Positions 43,571-52,586 are shown, counted from the stretch's first letter. The stretch: DNA of 64,000 nucleotides from Caulobacter henricii (GCF_001414055.1 NZ_CP013002.1:2604001-2668000), one strand, 5' to 3'. Numbers and translations are program-made. The notes: generated from the sequence alone by a model not told the origin.

Positions 43571-43738
43571 ATGACCGATACCCCCGACCATTCCGAAGAA
43601 ACCCCGATCCAGCGCGCCTTGCGTCTGAAGAAGGCCGCGATCGACGCCAAGCCCAAGCCGCCGCGCGGCGGCAAGTTCCAGCGCGAACAGGCCGCCGGTG
43701 TCCAGGCCGGCAAGTCCAAGCCCTGGATGACCCGCTAG
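43571..43738 (+). CDS. Small conserved basic protein (55 aa)
   Basis: The 55-residue product MTDTPDHSEETPIQRALRLK... is strongly basic with a Pro/Lys-rich middle (KPKPPRGGKFQREQ). It has no hydrophobic segment, so is likely cytoplasmic or nucleic-acid-associated. Similar short proteins are common in alphaproteobacteria as unnamed conserved proteins. The GST gene starts 5 bp after its stop on the same strand, so the two may be coexpressed. Confidence 0.7.
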   Translation: MTDTPDHSEETPIQRALRLKKAAIDAKPKPPRGGKFQREQAAGVQAGKSKPWMTR

Positions 43739-43742
43739 GGCC

Positions 43743-44363
43743 ATGCGGGTTCTGGGTCACGCCGCCTCGATCAATGTCCGCAAGGTCTTGTGGACCCTGG
43801 ACGAGCTGGGCCTGGCTCATCAGCGCGAGGACTGGGGCGCGAGCTTTGCCCCCACCCGCCAGCCTGACTTCCTGGCCCTCAATCCCAATGGCCTGATCCC
43901 GGTTCTGGTCGACGATCTGGGGTCGCTCTGGGAGAGCAACACCATCTGCCGCTATCTGGCCCAGCGCCATGGCGGCGGCACCCTGCTGCCGCCTGCAGCC
44001 CGGGATCGGGCCCTGATCGAGCAATGGATGGACTGGCAGGCGACCGAACTCAACGGCGCCTGGCGCTATGCCTTCCTGGCCCTGGTCCGCAAGACACCCG
44101 GCTTTGACGATCCGGCCGCGATCGCCGCCAGCATCACGACCTGGAACGCGGCCATGACCCTGCTGGACCGCCAACTCGCGACCACCGGGGCCTATGCGGC
44201 CGGCGAGACCTTCAGCCTGGCTGATGTGGTGCTGGGCCTGTCCACCCATCGCTGGCTGATGACGCCGATCGATCATGCCGACCTGCCGGCCGTCCGCGCC
44301 TATTATGACCGCCTGCGCGCGCGGGCCGCGTTCCCGCCCCATGCCCGGGCGGATGTGCCCTAG
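43743..44363 (+). CDS. Glutathione S-transferase family protein
   Basis: The 206-residue protein has the thioredoxin-fold N-domain (MRVLGHAASINVRKVLWTLD, with LNPNGLIPVLVDD and WESNTICRYLAQRHGG) and the all-helical C-domain (FSLADVVLGLSTHRWLM). The NxxG-glutathione site is visible as SNTICRYL. GSTs of this type detoxify electrophiles or act as glutathione-dependent isomerases; the class is not clear. Codon use is typical of the chromosome. Confidence 0.93.
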   Translation: MRVLGHAASINVRKVLWTLDELGLAHQREDWGASFAPTRQPDFLALNPNGLIPVLVDDLGSLWESNTICRYLAQRHGGGTLLPPAARDRALIEQWMDWQATELNGAWRYAFLALVRKTPGFDDPAAIAASITTWNAAMTLLDRQLATTGAYAAGETFSLADVVLGLSTHRWLMTPIDHADLPAVRAYYDRLRARAAFPPHARADVP

Positions 44364-44406
44364 GCCCCAAGGGCCCTTTCGCGCGACGCCTTGCGGGGCC
44401 CGCCTT

Positions 44407-44486
44407 CGTCCTTCGACAGGCTCGGGATGAGGGCGAGTTTCGCGTCGGGGCCGTCGAGCACCTCATCCTGAGCTTGTCGCAGGACG
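44407..44486. repeat. 26-bp inverted repeat element
   Basis: CGTCCTTCGACAGGCTCGGG... (44407-44432) and CCTCATCCTGAGCTTGTCGC... (44461-44486) form a near-perfect 26-bp inverted pair around a 28-bp loop. This looks like a mobile miniature or repetitive extragenic element common in alphaproteobacteria. It lies between the convergent GST and methyltransferase genes. Confidence 0.8.
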
Positions 44487-44510
44487 AGGTTCTCACACTG
44501 CTGCAAGGGT

Positions 44511-45266
44511 TTAGCCGGGCTTGCGGAACTTCAGGATGAACTGGTCGGTCTTGCCGCGAATGACCGGGTCGAAGACATTGGCGGTATGAGGATCGGCGGC
44601 ATCGCGCAGGATCGGACTTTCGGCCTCCAGCTTGAAACCCGCCGCCTCGACCTCGGCCCGGACATCGGCGACATCGATACGGTGCAGGGTGTCGGCGACA
44701 GCCAGACCCGCCCCGCTGGCGGCGGCATGGTCGACGATCAGGAAGACCCCGCCCGGCTTCAGCGACTTGAAGACCTCGGCATTGACCGTCGCGGCCGTGG
44801 CGGTCGGGAACGGCTTCAGATGCAGGTCGTGATAGTTCTGGACCGTGATCACCAGGTCCAGATTGTCGGGCAGGTCCAGGGCGATGACGCTGCCGTCCAG
44901 CGGCTTGGCATTGGGCAGGGCCGCCGATACCGCCTTGAGGCTTTCGCCATACTTGGCCTGGAAGCGGATGAACTCGGCCGGCTGATAGGCATAGACCGTG
45001 CCCGAGGGGCCGACCGCGCCGGACAGGATGCGGGTGAAATAGCCGCCGCCCATGATGAAATCGACGACCGTGTCGCCGGGCTTGACCCCGGCAAAGGCCA
45101 GGATCTCGCCGGGATGGCGGGCCGCATCGCGGGCACTGTCCTCGGCCGGGCGAGCCGGACTGGCGAGGGCGGCGGTGATGCTGGCCGGAACCTGGGCGAA
45201 GGCGGTGCCGCCAAAGGCGACGAAGGCCAGGGCGGCGACGGCGGAGGCCATGGGCAGGCGGATCAT
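44511..45266 (-). CDS. Exported SAM-dependent methyltransferase-like protein
   Basis: The 251-residue protein has a signal peptide (MIRLPMASAVAALAFVAFGG, cleavage near AFAQ) joined to a class I methyltransferase fold: ILAFAGVKPGDTVVDFIMGG, YFTRILSGAVGPSGTVYAY, ALDLPDNLDLVITVQNYHDL, FLIVDHAAASGAG. Exported SAM enzymes are unusual because SAM is cytoplasmic; the protein may be periplasmic with a non-SAM role, or retained in the membrane. Several alphaproteobacteria encode such exported homologues. Confidence 0.85.
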   Translation of the reverse strand: MIRLPMASAVAALAFVAFGGTAFAQVPASITAALASPARPAEDSARDAARHPGEILAFAGVKPGDTVVDFIMGGGYFTRILSGAVGPSGTVYAYQPAEFIRFQAKYGESLKAVSAALPNAKPLDGSVIALDLPDNLDLVITVQNYHDLHLKPFPTATAATVNAEVFKSLKPGGVFLIVDHAAASGAGLAVADTLHRIDVADVRAEVEAAGFKLEAESPILRDAADPHTANVFDPVIRGKTDQFILKFRKPG

Positions 45267-45436
45267 GGATCGAACTCCTTCGGGGGTGCCTAGGGCTACC
45301 AGCTTTCGGCCACCCGGCGAACGGCGTTATGGTGAATTTTCGGTAAGGATGGTTCGTCCCTTTCGCCGCGTCGCCCTTCCCTGGCGGATCGACTGCCCCC
45401 ATGATCGCGACAAGAACAGAAATGGGGGAGACTTGG

Positions 45437-47878
45437 ATGCGGTGGATTCTGCGCGGGATCGGCGGACTGTTGGCACTCGTGGTGCTGGCGGTCCTGGCCC
45501 TGATCGTCATCGACCGCGCCAGCCTGCCCAAGGCCCCGGACAAGGCCACCCTGATCGCGGCCGGCGAGCGCTATGAGGTCCGCATCCGTCGCGACGAATG
45601 GGGTGTGCCGCACATCCTGGGCAAAACCGACGCCGACGCCGCCTACGGCCTGGGCTTTGCCCAGAGCGAGGACGATTTCGCCACCCTGAGCGAGGTCACC
45701 CTGGCCACGCGCGGCGTCCTGGCCCGCACCAAGGGGGCCTCGGCCGCCCCGACCGACTATGTGGTGTCTCTGTTGGGCGTCTGGCCCACCGTTGATGCCA
45801 ATTACGACAAGCTGCCCGCCGAGCTGCGCAAGGTGCTCCAGGCCTATGCCGACGGGGTCAATCACTATGGGGCGCTCAATTCCAAGGTCGTGACGTCCGG
45901 CCTGCTGCCGGTCACCGGCAAGGACATCGCCGCAGGCTTTGTCTTCAAGCAGCCGTTCTTCTACGGCCTGGACGGCGAACTGAAGAAACTGACCGCCCCG
46001 GATACGCCCCCTCCGCCGCCCAAGGGCTCCAACGGCCTGGCCGTCGCCCCGTCGCGCAATGCCGACGGGGCCACCCGCCTGCTGGTCAATTCGCACCAAC
46101 CCTATACCGGCCCGGTGGCCTGGTATGAGGCCGTGGTCGAAAGCGGTGAAGGCTGGCACGTGGCCGGCGGCTTCTTCCCCGGCTCACCGTTCATGCTGCA
46201 TGGCCACAACGCCACCCTGGGCTGGGCCAATACGGTGTCCAAACCCGACCTTGTCGACACCTACCGCCTGACCATCAATCCCCAGAACAAGAACCAGTAC
46301 CGCCTGGACGGTGCCTGGCGCGACTTCGAGATCTCCACCGCCCTCCTGCGCGTCAAGCTGTGGGGCCCCATCGTGCTGCCGGTACGCAAGGCGGTGCTGC
46401 GCTCGGTGCACGGCCCGGTTCTGGAGACCAAGCGCGGCGTCTTCGCCATCCGCTATGCCGGCATGGGCGAGTACCGTCAGCCGGTGCAGTACTGGAAGCT
46501 GGACAAGGCCCGGAACCTCGAAGAGTGGCGCGCCGCCCTGGCCACCCATGCCCTGCCCAGCCTGAACTACATCTATGGCGACGCCGCCGGGAACATCGGC
46601 TTCGTCCATAATGGCCAGTATCCCAACCGGACCGTCGAGGCCGACTGGAGCGGGGTCCTGCCCGGCGATCGGTCCGACCTGGTCTGGCAGGGCTATCGGC
46701 CGGTCGAGCAGACCCCGCAGCTGTGGAATCCCAGCTCGGGCTTTGTGTTCAATTCCAACAACAGCCCGTTCGAGGCCAGCGCCCCGGCCGACAATCTGAA
46801 GCCCGCCGACTTCCCCGCCTCCATGGGCCTGCAGACCAACATGACCAACCGGGCCCTGCGGGTGCAGGAAACGGTCGGCATCGATGCGGCCATCACCGAC
46901 GAAAGCTTCCGTCGCTACAAGTACGACCTGACCTATAGCGAGCGCTCCAGCGTCGTGGCGATGATCGCCAGGGTCACCGCTGTCGATCCGAAAGGCGACA
47001 AGGACCTGGCCGCCGCCCAGGCGATCCTGAAAGGCTGGGACCGCAAGACCGACGTCAAAAATCGTGGCGCGGCCCTGGCGGCCCTGATGAGCCAGCCGAT
47101 CCTGTTCGCCCGCACCAGCGGCGAGGCCGAACCCGACCCGATGGACACCCTGAAGACGGCCATCACCACCCTGAAGACCCATTTCGGCCGGCTCGATCCT
47201 GAATGGGGCGAGGTCAACCGCATCCGCCGCGGCAAGGTCGACATGGCCATCGACGGCGCCGCCGACACCTATCGCTCGGTCTGGGGTCGGCTGCAGAAGG
47301 ACGGCACCACCACCGCCGAGGGCGGCGACACCTTCATCATGTTCGTGACCTGGGACCGGAACGGCAAGCTGTCCTCCGACAGCATCCACCAGTTCGGCTC
47401 GGCGACCCTGGATGCGGGGTCGAAGCACTATGCTGACCAGACGCCGCTATTCGTGGCCATGAAGACCAGGCCGGTGCTGTTCACAGAGGAGCAGCTGAAG
47501 GGCCATGTGCAGGAGGATTACCGGCCGGGGGGCGGTAGGGGGGCGAGCCTCCCCAGCCAATGCCGCTGCCCCCTCCTGACCGCTAAAGCGGTCGTCCTTC
47601 CCCGGAGGGGGAAGATGAAGCGTGCATGCCGAGACCTTGCAAGCAGCCCCCGTCTGGCGTTCAGCTACGGTTCAGCCGCCAGGCCTAGCTTGGCGACATC
47701 GAGTTCAAAGCGTTGGGGAAACCAGTATGCGCAAGACCATCAGCCTGATCGCCTTCGGCGTCACATCCGTCATCGCCGCCGCCGCCCAGGCCCAGGCTCC
47801 CCAATGGAACGGCCCCTACCAGGAGCCGCCGCGCGGGTCCTATGTCCAGAGCTGCCGCGAGATCACCGCCTTCAATGA
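45437..47878 (+). CDS. Penicillin acylase family amidase, 3' end disturbed
   Basis: The protein starts at ATG 45437 (GGGGGAG with 6 nt spacing) with a membrane anchor (ILRGIGGLLALVVLAVLALIV), so the enzyme faces the periplasm. It is an Ntn-hydrolase of the penicillin/acyl-homoserine-lactone acylase group. The autocatalytic Ser198 follows PPPPPKGSNGLAV, with NATLGWANTVSKPDLVD and PVQYWKLDKARNLEEWR downstream. As given, the frame runs past the natural end into a palindromic repeat and overlaps the next gene by about 150 bp. In the +1 frame, one extra G in the G6 run at 47527-47532 would give a stop at TAG 47536, close to the expected family end (about 700 residues). The real end is therefore probably near 47538. 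Confidence 0.85.
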   Translation: MRWILRGIGGLLALVVLAVLALIVIDRASLPKAPDKATLIAAGERYEVRIRRDEWGVPHILGKTDADAAYGLGFAQSEDDFATLSEVTLATRGVLARTKGASAAPTDYVVSLLGVWPTVDANYDKLPAELRKVLQAYADGVNHYGALNSKVVTSGLLPVTGKDIAAGFVFKQPFFYGLDGELKKLTAPDTPPPPPKGSNGLAVAPSRNADGATRLLVNSHQPYTGPVAWYEAVVESGEGWHVAGGFFPGSPFMLHGHNATLGWANTVSKPDLVDTYRLTINPQNKNQYRLDGAWRDFEISTALLRVKLWGPIVLPVRKAVLRSVHGPVLETKRGVFAIRYAGMGEYRQPVQYWKLDKARNLEEWRAALATHALPSLNYIYGDAAGNIGFVHNGQYPNRTVEADWSGVLPGDRSDLVWQGYRPVEQTPQLWNPSSGFVFNSNNSPFEASAPADNLKPADFPASMGLQTNMTNRALRVQETVGIDAAITDESFRRYKYDLTYSERSSVVAMIARVTAVDPKGDKDLAAAQAILKGWDRKTDVKNRGAALAALMSQPILFARTSGEAEPDPMDTLKTAITTLKTHFGRLDPEWGEVNRIRRGKVDMAIDGAADTYRSVWGRLQKDGTTTAEGGDTFIMFVTWDRNGKLSSDSIHQFGSATLDAGSKHYADQTPLFVAMKTRPVLFTEEQLKGHVQEDYRPGGGRGASLPSQCRCPLLTAKAVVLPRRGKMKRACRDLASSPRLAFSYGSAARPSLATSSSKRWGNQYAQDHQPDRLRRHIRHRRRRPGPGSPMERPLPGAAARVLCPELPRDHRLQ
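47567..47620. repeat. Dispersed GC-rich palindromic repeat, copy 5
   Basis: GCCCCCTCC, GACCGCTAAAGCGGTC and CTTCCCCGGAGGGGGAAG elements are arranged as in copy 3 (26735-26856). It sits between the acylase and the CVNH-crystallin gene, and the acylase frame currently reads through it. Confidence 0.85.
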
Positions 47879-48335
47879 CGACGTCTATGCGCGCTGCAAG
47901 CAGAACGACGGCCGCTGGGCCTGGGTCGGGGCCCATGTCCGCGACTGCAACAGCCAGGGCCTGGCCAATGCCGGCGACGGCCGCCTGGTCTGCCAGAGCC
48001 TGGGCGGTGGAAATGGCGGCGGCGGTGGACGGCCCGGCGGTGGCGGCGGTGGCGGTGGTGGCGGTGGTGGCGGTGGCAATCCCTATCGCGCCGAAGCGGT
48101 CCTGTTCGAACATGCCGGCTATGAAGGCCGCCCCTTCGAGGTGCGGGGCGACATGCCCGACCTGACCGCCGTCAAGTTCAATGACACGGCCTCGTCGATC
48201 AAGATCCTGCGCGGCGAATGGCAGGTGTGCGAGGACGTCGACTATCAGGGCCGGTGCTGGACCCTGACCCGCGATCAGGGCCTGCTGGGCCGTGAGGCGA
48301 ACGACCGGATCAGCTCGATCCGCCGGGTCCGCTAG
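47727..48335 (+). CDS. Exported CVNH plus beta/gamma-crystallin fusion protein
   Basis: The 202-residue protein has a signal peptide (MRKTISLIAFGVTSVIAAAA, cleavage near AQAQA). An N-terminal CVNH-type lectin domain follows (GSYVQSCREITAFNDDVYAR, CKQNDGRWAWVGAHVRDC), then a 30-residue Gly-rich linker, then a beta/gamma-crystallin domain with AVLFEHAGYEGRPFEVRG and WQVCEDVDYQGRCWTLTR. Crystallin domains bind calcium and CVNH domains bind mannose-type glycans, so it may be a secreted glycan-binding protein. The combination is uncommon. Its 5' end is overlapped by the extended acylase frame. Confidence 0.85.
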   Translation: MRKTISLIAFGVTSVIAAAAQAQAPQWNGPYQEPPRGSYVQSCREITAFNDDVYARCKQNDGRWAWVGAHVRDCNSQGLANAGDGRLVCQSLGGGNGGGGGRPGGGGGGGGGGGGGGNPYRAEAVLFEHAGYEGRPFEVRGDMPDLTAVKFNDTASSIKILRGEWQVCEDVDYQGRCWTLTRDQGLLGREANDRISSIRRVR

Positions 48336-48580
48336 AGTCGGTTCCAGGCCGGGGCCGGCGGTGATTTGCTTAACCGCCTGCCCCGGCTGTAGCCGCACAC
48401 ATGGAAAACGACGACCAAGGCACCGCGGTTAGAACAGTCAAGTTTGCCAACAACCCCAACTGTGTTCACATCTTGTTACGATCTTCGCCATCTTGATACT
48501 TGAAGATGTCGACATTCAGGCCGCATTAACTATCAGATGCGTCGCTAGGTCACCTTTAAAACTGCCCCTGGCCGGCGCAT

Positions 48581-48973
48581 ATGGACACCATGTCGAGTAA
48601 CTCCACCCCAAGTGTCCTGACCGGCCTCAAGCGCGGTCTGATGCATCGCTGTCCCAACTGCGGCGATGGCCGTCTCTATGTGCGCTATCTGAAAGTCGAT
48701 CCCGATTGCGAGGCCTGTGGTCACGACCTGGCGGAGTATCCGGCCGACGATGGTCCGGCCTATTTCACCATCCTGATCATCGGCCATCTGTTCGTCGCCC
48801 CTCTGCTGCTGTTCCCGTTCATCTGGAAGGCACCGGTGGGGCTGGTCCTGCCCCTGACCGTCCTGCCCCTGGCCGCCCTGACCCTGGTGCTGCTGCCCCG
48901 CGTCAAGGGTGCGGTGATCGGCGCGCTGTGGGCCATCAAGCTGCGCAAGGCCCAGGACGCTCCCGGCGACTGA
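48581..48973 (+). CDS. DUF983 family membrane protein
   Basis: The 130-residue protein has the DUF983 zinc-ribbon start GLKRGLMHRCPNCGDGRLYV and CEACGHDLAEYPADDGPAYF, followed by two membrane segments (LFVAPLLLFPFIW and LPLTVLPLAALTLVLLP). The two CxxC pairs suggest a small zinc knuckle at the cytoplasmic side. DUF983 is common in alphaproteobacteria near cytochrome or cofactor genes. ATG 48590 is an alternative start nine bases in. Confidence 0.9.
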   Translation: MDTMSSNSTPSVLTGLKRGLMHRCPNCGDGRLYVRYLKVDPDCEACGHDLAEYPADDGPAYFTILIIGHLFVAPLLLFPFIWKAPVGLVLPLTVLPLAALTLVLLPRVKGAVIGALWAIKLRKAQDAPGD

Positions 48974-49075
48974 AGGCGACCTTCACCGGAACCGACAAGC
49001 GGCACCGCACATTCCTAATCCCGACACCGTGCCCCGGCCTTAAGCCGGCGGTCGCGGCCGAACGGGAGAACGGAC

Positions 49076-49231
49076 ATGCTCGGCACGATCCTCATCATCA
49101 TTCTGATCCTGGCCCTGATCGGTGCCCTGCCGGCCTGGGGTCACAGCAGGTCCTGGGGCTATTTTCCCAGCGGGGGCCTGGGCCTTGTGCTGGTGATCCT
49201 GATCGTCCTGGTCCTGATGGGCCGATTCTAG
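49076..49231 (+). CDS. DUF3309 family small membrane protein
   Basis: The 51-residue product MLGTILIIILILALIGALPA matches the short DUF3309 family: two hydrophobic runs separated by WGHSRSWGYFPSGGLG, ending VILIVLVLMGRF. GGGAGA precedes the ATG. Function is unknown. Confidence 0.87.
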   Translation: MLGTILIIILILALIGALPAWGHSRSWGYFPSGGLGLVLVILIVLVLMGRF

Positions 49232-49319
49232 ACCTGCGGCCGGGTGCCACCGACCAGTGGTTGGCGCCCGGCCCCGGCTTCGCCTAAGCTTCCCCCGCAA
49301 CGCCTCGGGGGAGATGGGC

Positions 49320-50642
49320 ATGACGACGCAAGCCGCCGAGGCCAAGACCGGCGAAAACCCACCCGGCATGACGTCGTCGGCGCGGGCGCGGGCCATTCTC
49401 GGCGGTTCGGCGGGCAATCTGGTCGAATGGTACGACTGGTTCGCCTATGCCGCCTTCTCGATCTATTTCGCCAAGGTCTTCTTCCCGGCCGGCGACCAGA
49501 CCGCCCAGTTCATGAAGACCGCTGCGGTGTTCGCCGTCGGCTTCCTGGCGCGTCCGGTCGGGGCCTGGCTGATGGGCCTCTATGCCGACCGCGCCGGTCG
49601 CCGCGCCGCCCTGACCCTGGCCGTAGGCCTGATGAGCCTGGGCTCTCTGATCATCGCCATCACCCCCGGCTTCGACCAGATCGGCGCTGCCGCCCCCGCC
49701 ATCCTGCTGGCCGCCCGCGTGCTGCAGGGCCTGTCGGTCGGCGGCGAATACGGCGCCAGCGCCACCTATATGAGCGAGATGGCCGGCAAGAGGCGTCGCG
49801 GCTTCTGGTCCAGCTTCCAGTACGTGACCCTGATCATGGGCCAGCTGGTCGCCGCCCTGGTCCTGGTCATTCTGCAGAATGTGCTGGAACCGGCCGAGCT
49901 CTCGGCCTGGGGCTGGCGCATTCCCTTCTTCATCGGGGCCGCCCTGGCGGTGGTCGTGTTCTGGATCCGCAGCGGGCTGGAGGAGTCCCAATCCTACACC
50001 AACGCCAAGGCTGCGGGCGCGCCCAAGGCCAATACCCTGGCGATGTTCACCCAGCATCCGCGCGAGGCCCTGGCCATCATCGGCCTGACCGCTGCCGGCT
50101 CCCTGGCCTTCTATGCCTACACCACCTACATGCTGAAATTCCTGACCAACACCACCGGCTTCAGCAAGGAGGTGGCGGGGGCCGTGAACCTGGCGACCCT
50201 GGTCGGCTTCATGCTGATCCAGCCCCTGTTCGGCTGGCTCTCCGACCGGCTGGGACGGCGGCGCATGCTGGTCTTCGCCTTTGGCGGCGGGGCTGTTCTG
50301 GCCTGGCCGGTCTTCACCCTGCTGGCCGGAGCGACCGACCCGACCGTGGCCTTTGTGCTGATCTTCGCCGCCCTGGTGGTGCAGTCGGCCTATACCTCGA
50401 TCAGCGCCGTGGTGAAGGCCGAGCTCTTCCCCACCCATGTCCGCGCCCTGGGCGTCGCCCTGCCCTATGCCATCGGCAATGCCCTGTTCGGAGGCACGGC
50501 CGAGTTTGTCGCCCTCTGGTTCAAGAGCATCGGCCTGGAAAGCGGCTTCTATGTCTATCTGACCGGCATGATGGCCATGGGGGCCGTGATCGCCCTGGCC
50601 CTGCGTGACAGCGGCAAGCACAGCCGCATTCTGGAGGACTGA
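49320..50642 (+). CDS. MFS transporter, metabolite:H+ symporter (MHS) type
   Basis: The 440-residue protein has twelve membrane segments. It starts at ATG 49320, with GGGGGAG 6 nt upstream, which fits better than the ATG six bases before it. NLVEWYDWFAYAAFSIYFAK is a hallmark of the MHS group (KgtP, ShiA, ProP-like). Motifs GLYADRAGRRAALTL and GWLSDRLGRRRMLVF lie in the 2-3 and 8-9 loops. It probably imports a carboxylate or osmolyte with protons; the substrate is not identifiable. Confidence 0.9.
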   Translation: MTTQAAEAKTGENPPGMTSSARARAILGGSAGNLVEWYDWFAYAAFSIYFAKVFFPAGDQTAQFMKTAAVFAVGFLARPVGAWLMGLYADRAGRRAALTLAVGLMSLGSLIIAITPGFDQIGAAAPAILLAARVLQGLSVGGEYGASATYMSEMAGKRRRGFWSSFQYVTLIMGQLVAALVLVILQNVLEPAELSAWGWRIPFFIGAALAVVVFWIRSGLEESQSYTNAKAAGAPKANTLAMFTQHPREALAIIGLTAAGSLAFYAYTTYMLKFLTNTTGFSKEVAGAVNLATLVGFMLIQPLFGWLSDRLGRRRMLVFAFGGGAVLAWPVFTLLAGATDPTVAFVLIFAALVVQSAYTSISAVVKAELFPTHVRALGVALPYAIGNALFGGTAEFVALWFKSIGLESGFYVYLTGMMAMGAVIALALRDSGKHSRILED

Positions 50643-50686
50643 ACCTGGCCCTACGTCGAATCCCTGTCCGGACCTAGGCTCGCCCC

Positions 50687-51436
50687 ATGCCGATCGTCGA
50701 CATCGCCGCTCTCGCCCTCTTCGTGGTCGCCTGGCTGTTCTATGAGCCCCTGCTCAAGCGGCTGGGCGAAGGCGGCAATCTGATCAATACCGACATGACG
50801 GTGATCCGTCGGCGCTGGATGCAGGAGATGGCGGTCCGCGAGATCGCCCTGCTGGACGGGCAGCTTCTGGGGCACGCCATCAATTCCGCCAGTTTCTTCG
50901 CCTCGTCCAACCTGATCCTGATCGCGGCGGCGGCCGGCGTGCTGTTCGGCGGAGACGGTGCCCTGAAGAGCATCGAGGGCCTCGCCGTTCTGGCCCCGGC
51001 CTCGCAGATGATGTTCGAAATCAAGCTCGGCCTGGTGCTGTTTGCCCTGGCGCGGGGCCTGCTGGACTTCATCTGGGCCATTCGCCAGATGAACTACTGC
51101 CTGGCCGCCATCGGGGCCACGCCGATGTGGGCCTCGCCCGCCACCCTGGCCGAATATGCCGAAGCAACCGGCGGCATCCTCAATCCGGCGCTTTCCGCCT
51201 TCAATGCCGGGGTACGCGGCTATTACTTCGCCCTGGCAGCGGCGGCCTGGCTACTGGGCCCCTATGCCTTCATTTCCGCCACCCTGGGTGCCCTGCTGCT
51301 GCTCCTGTGGCGGCAGAGGCGCAGTCGGGCCTCGTCGGCCGTCCGCCAGGTGCGTCAGATCCTGGAGCGCCAGCCCGTCGTCCACGGCCCGCACCTGAAG
51401 CACGGCGAGCAGGATCCTCCAGTCGACACGATCTAG
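50687..51436 (+). CDS. DUF599 family membrane protein
   Basis: The 249-residue protein has four to five membrane segments and matches DUF599: LFVVAWLFYEPLLKRLG, MTVIRRRWMQEMAVREIALL, LDFIWAIRQMNYCLAAIGA, and GYYFALAAAAWLLGPYAFI. Members are widespread in proteobacteria and plants; function is unknown. Its 3' end overlaps the convergent YjbR-like gene by 4 bp. Confidence 0.9.
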   Translation: MPIVDIAALALFVVAWLFYEPLLKRLGEGGNLINTDMTVIRRRWMQEMAVREIALLDGQLLGHAINSASFFASSNLILIAAAAGVLFGGDGALKSIEGLAVLAPASQMMFEIKLGLVLFALARGLLDFIWAIRQMNYCLAAIGATPMWASPATLAEYAEATGGILNPALSAFNAGVRGYYFALAAAAWLLGPYAFISATLGALLLLLWRQRRSRASSAVRQVRQILERQPVVHGPHLKHGEQDPPVDTI

Positions 51437-51783
51437 CGGAGACCGAGGCCCGCCCGCACGGCCCGGGTCAACTTGGCGGCAACCAGGCCATGGGCGGTCG
51501 TCAGCCAATTCTCGACCTCGGCCGGATCGAGCCCCGACAGGTCGTCGAACTTCACCCATCTGGCCCGGGCCAGATAGGGCGCGGGGACGGCGCGGCCCGT
51601 CTCGATCAGCACCTCATAGGCCACGTCCGAGACCTTGAACGACACGCCGCCCCGGGCGATCGCGTCACCCATCACCGCGAACATCTTGCCGCCGACCTTG
51701 TAGACCTGGTCAGAGCCCCAGGGCCGATCCATCGTCACCGCCGGCAGGGCTCTGCAGGCGGCGTCGAAGGCTTCGGGGCTCAA
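51433..51783 (-). CDS. MmcQ/YjbR family protein
   Basis: The 116-residue protein starts at TTG 51783, inside the stop of msrA (TTGA overlap). It fits the YjbR group of dimeric double-wing DNA-binding-like proteins: [38 protein letters not shown], then [19 protein letters not shown]. The function is unproven. It is translationally coupled to the preceding msrA. Confidence 0.87.
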   Translation of the reverse strand: MSPEAFDAACRALPAVTMDRPWGSDQVYKVGGKMFAVMGDAIARGGVSFKVSDVAYEVLIETGRAVPAPYLARARWVKFDDLSGLDPAEVENWLTTAHGLVAAKLTRAVRAGLGLR

Positions 51784-52433
51784 GCCTCGACGCCGACGCC
51801 GATCGGGCAGGTCACGCCGGTGCCGCCGATCCCGCAATAGCCGCCCGGGTTCTTGGCCAGGTACTGCTGGTGATAGTCCTCGGCGAAATAGAACGGGCCG
51901 GCGGCAGCGATCTCGGTCGTGATCGACCCAAGCCCCTGGCCGGCCAGGGCCTGGCCATAGGCGTCCTTCGACGCGGCGGCCGCAGCGGCCTGGGCGTCGC
52001 TCGTCACATAGAGGCCCGAGCGATACTGGGTGCCGATGTCATTGCCCTGGCGCATGCCCTGGGTGGGATCATGGTTTTCCCAGAAGGTCTTCAGCAGGGT
52101 CTCGTAGCTGACCGCCTTGGGATCAAACACCACCAGCACCACCTCGGTATGACCGGTGCCGCCGCTGCAGACCTCCTGATAGGTCGGATTGGGCGTGATC
52201 CCGGCCGCATAGCCGGCGGCGGTGACATGGACGCCGGGGACCTTCCAGAAGATCCGCTCCACGCCCCAGAAACAGCCCATGGCGAACACGGCCGTCTCCA
52301 TCCCGTCGGGATAGGGCCCCTTCAGCGCATGGCCATTGACGAAGTGGGTTTCCGCGGTCGGGATCGCGGCCTCACGCCCCGGCAGGGCGCTGTCGACGGA
52401 GGGCAGATCCAGGGACTTCTTGGTCAGCAGCAT
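51780..52433 (-). CDS. msrA: Peptide methionine-(S)-S-oxide reductase, cytoplasmic
   Basis: The 217-residue protein starts at ATG 52433 ([19 protein letters not shown]). It lacks a signal peptide, so is cytoplasmic, unlike the exported MsrA at 25.6 kb. The active site is [12 protein letters not shown] with Cys54, followed by [20 protein letters not shown] and [16 protein letters not shown]; a C-terminal [10 protein letters not shown] carries resolving cysteines. It reduces the S-epimer of methionine sulfoxide. Confidence 0.95.
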   Translation of the reverse strand: MLLTKKSLDLPSVDSALPGREAAIPTAETHFVNGHALKGPYPDGMETAVFAMGCFWGVERIFWKVPGVHVTAAGYAAGITPNPTYQEVCSGGTGHTEVVLVVFDPKAVSYETLLKTFWENHDPTQGMRQGNDIGTQYRSGLYVTSDAQAAAAAASKDAYGQALAGQGLGSITTEIAAAGPFYFAEDYHQQYLAKNPGGYCGIGGTGVTCPIGVGVEA

Positions 52434-52586
52434 GGTGTGGCCTCGGCGGGAAACGGTCCCAGCCGATATATGTGGTCGCGCACCACATTTCACCCCTCAT
52501 CAGCGCTTGCTCCCGAAAGCCCCGTGAGTATATTGCGCGCCTTCCTGCGAAGGGGGGCCTCAACCGCTCCCGATTCAAGTGCGCAT

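Noticed and set aside
46184..47428. Open frame of 414 codons on the minus strand
   Set aside because: It is antisense to the penicillin acylase, whose motifs are clear.
48401..48496. 31-codon open frame with ATG in the gap before DUF983
   Set aside because: Too short, with no ribosome site or family; the gap otherwise shows nothing.
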